In this document: positions 35,182 through 35,225 of the stretch, piece by piece
Numbering within the stretch: the stretch's first letter is position 1
Layout: each line of letters starts with the position of its first letter
IMG/VR virus record: IMGVR_UViG_3300028829_006118
Span: 1 to 35,225 of that record
Reading direction: 5' to 3' (one strand)
Source of the DNA: a virus
Length of the DNA: 35,225 bases
The notes under the pieces: model-generated
The model's database searches: none
Told to the model about the DNA's origin: nothing
Seen by the model: only the letters and a program-made list of their open reading frames with translations
Position numbers and translations under genes: made by a program

Positions 35182-35190
35182 GTGTATAAT
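35162..35190 (+). promoter_or_regulatory. Promoter candidate TAGACA-N17-TATAAT
   Basis: The plus strand reads TAGACA (35162-35167), a 17-bp spacer and TATAAT (35185-35190). It interleaves with the minus-strand candidate, making a compact divergent promoter pair for genes on either side of 35150-35200. Confidence 0.55.
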
Positions 35191-35203
35191 GTAAATATTA
35201 TTA

Positions 35204-35225
35204 TGATCAAATATCAATTGAGATG
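35204..35225 (+). CDS. Possible start of a plus-strand gene (cut by the window edge)
   Basis: An ATG at 35204, 13 bp after the plus-strand TATAAT, opens a frame reading MIKYQLR to the end of the window. Only seven codons are visible and there is no Shine-Dalgarno, so this rests on the promoter alone. Confidence 0.3.

Noticed and set aside
1-35225. CRISPR array, insertion sequence or integrase
   Set aside because: No spaced direct repeats, transposase or integrase motifs were seen on either strand; the only direct repeat is the 41-bp duplication.

Overview
The window is best read as part of the genome of a marine T4-like myophage. The evidence is a class Ia ribonucleotide reductase pair (nrdA, nrdB), a PAAR spike-tip protein, a beta-helix tail fibre, a RecB-like exonuclease, an anchored glucosaminidase, repeated NATAAATA late-promoter octamers, and many very small genes packed with ATGA or TAATG overlaps. 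Almost everything is on the minus strand. A two-piece (circularly permuted) tmRNA sits inside it. In bacteria that form is known from alphaproteobacteria, marine picocyanobacteria and some betaproteobacteria, so an alphaproteobacterial (for example SAR11-like) or picocyanobacterial host is likely. The host assignment is inference.

Layout. 1-3927: membrane and secreted proteins, including a lipoprotein, a surface-antigen-like protein damaged by a 41-bp tandem duplication, and an anchored endolysin. 4010-12877: an accessory block with a PP-loop ATPase, an asparagine-synthase-like protein, a DegT-type aminotransferase, an SGNH-like protein, and five complete 2-oxoglutarate/Fe(II) oxygenases plus the C-terminal remnant of a sixth. 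12882-16590: small phage proteins and a ParB-like protein, served by consensus sigma70 promoters. 16612-16945: the plus-strand tmRNA with its own promoter. 17166-22250: a probable structural protein, PAAR protein, nrdB, and nrdA broken into two frames at a CCC TAG site. 22392-25472: tail fibre, exonuclease, second SGNH-like protein. 25487-26503: a plus-strand radical SAM gene. 26505-30457: phage hypothetical proteins, ending with a short gene that has a late promoter, a 5-prime stem-loop and an intrinsic terminator. 30558-32883: FkbM methyltransferase, a Cys-rich 40-residue protein and a glycosyltransferase-like gene. 32854-35225: a ligase-fold-like protein and small proteins.

How the genes may work together. 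The reductase supplies deoxynucleotides for phage replication. The tmRNA would rescue stalled ribosomes or replace host tmRNA during infection. The oxygenases, aminotransferase, amidotransferase-like ATPases, SGNH-like proteins, radical SAM protein, FkbM methyltransferase and glycosyltransferase-like protein together look like a toolkit for decorating a glycan, peptide or virion surface; no substrate can be read from the sequence. Two regulatory classes are visible: TTGACA/TATAAT-type promoters (early or host-polymerase) and NATAAATA late promoters. Several of both kinds lie only 5-6 bp from an ATG, which predicts leaderless mRNAs.
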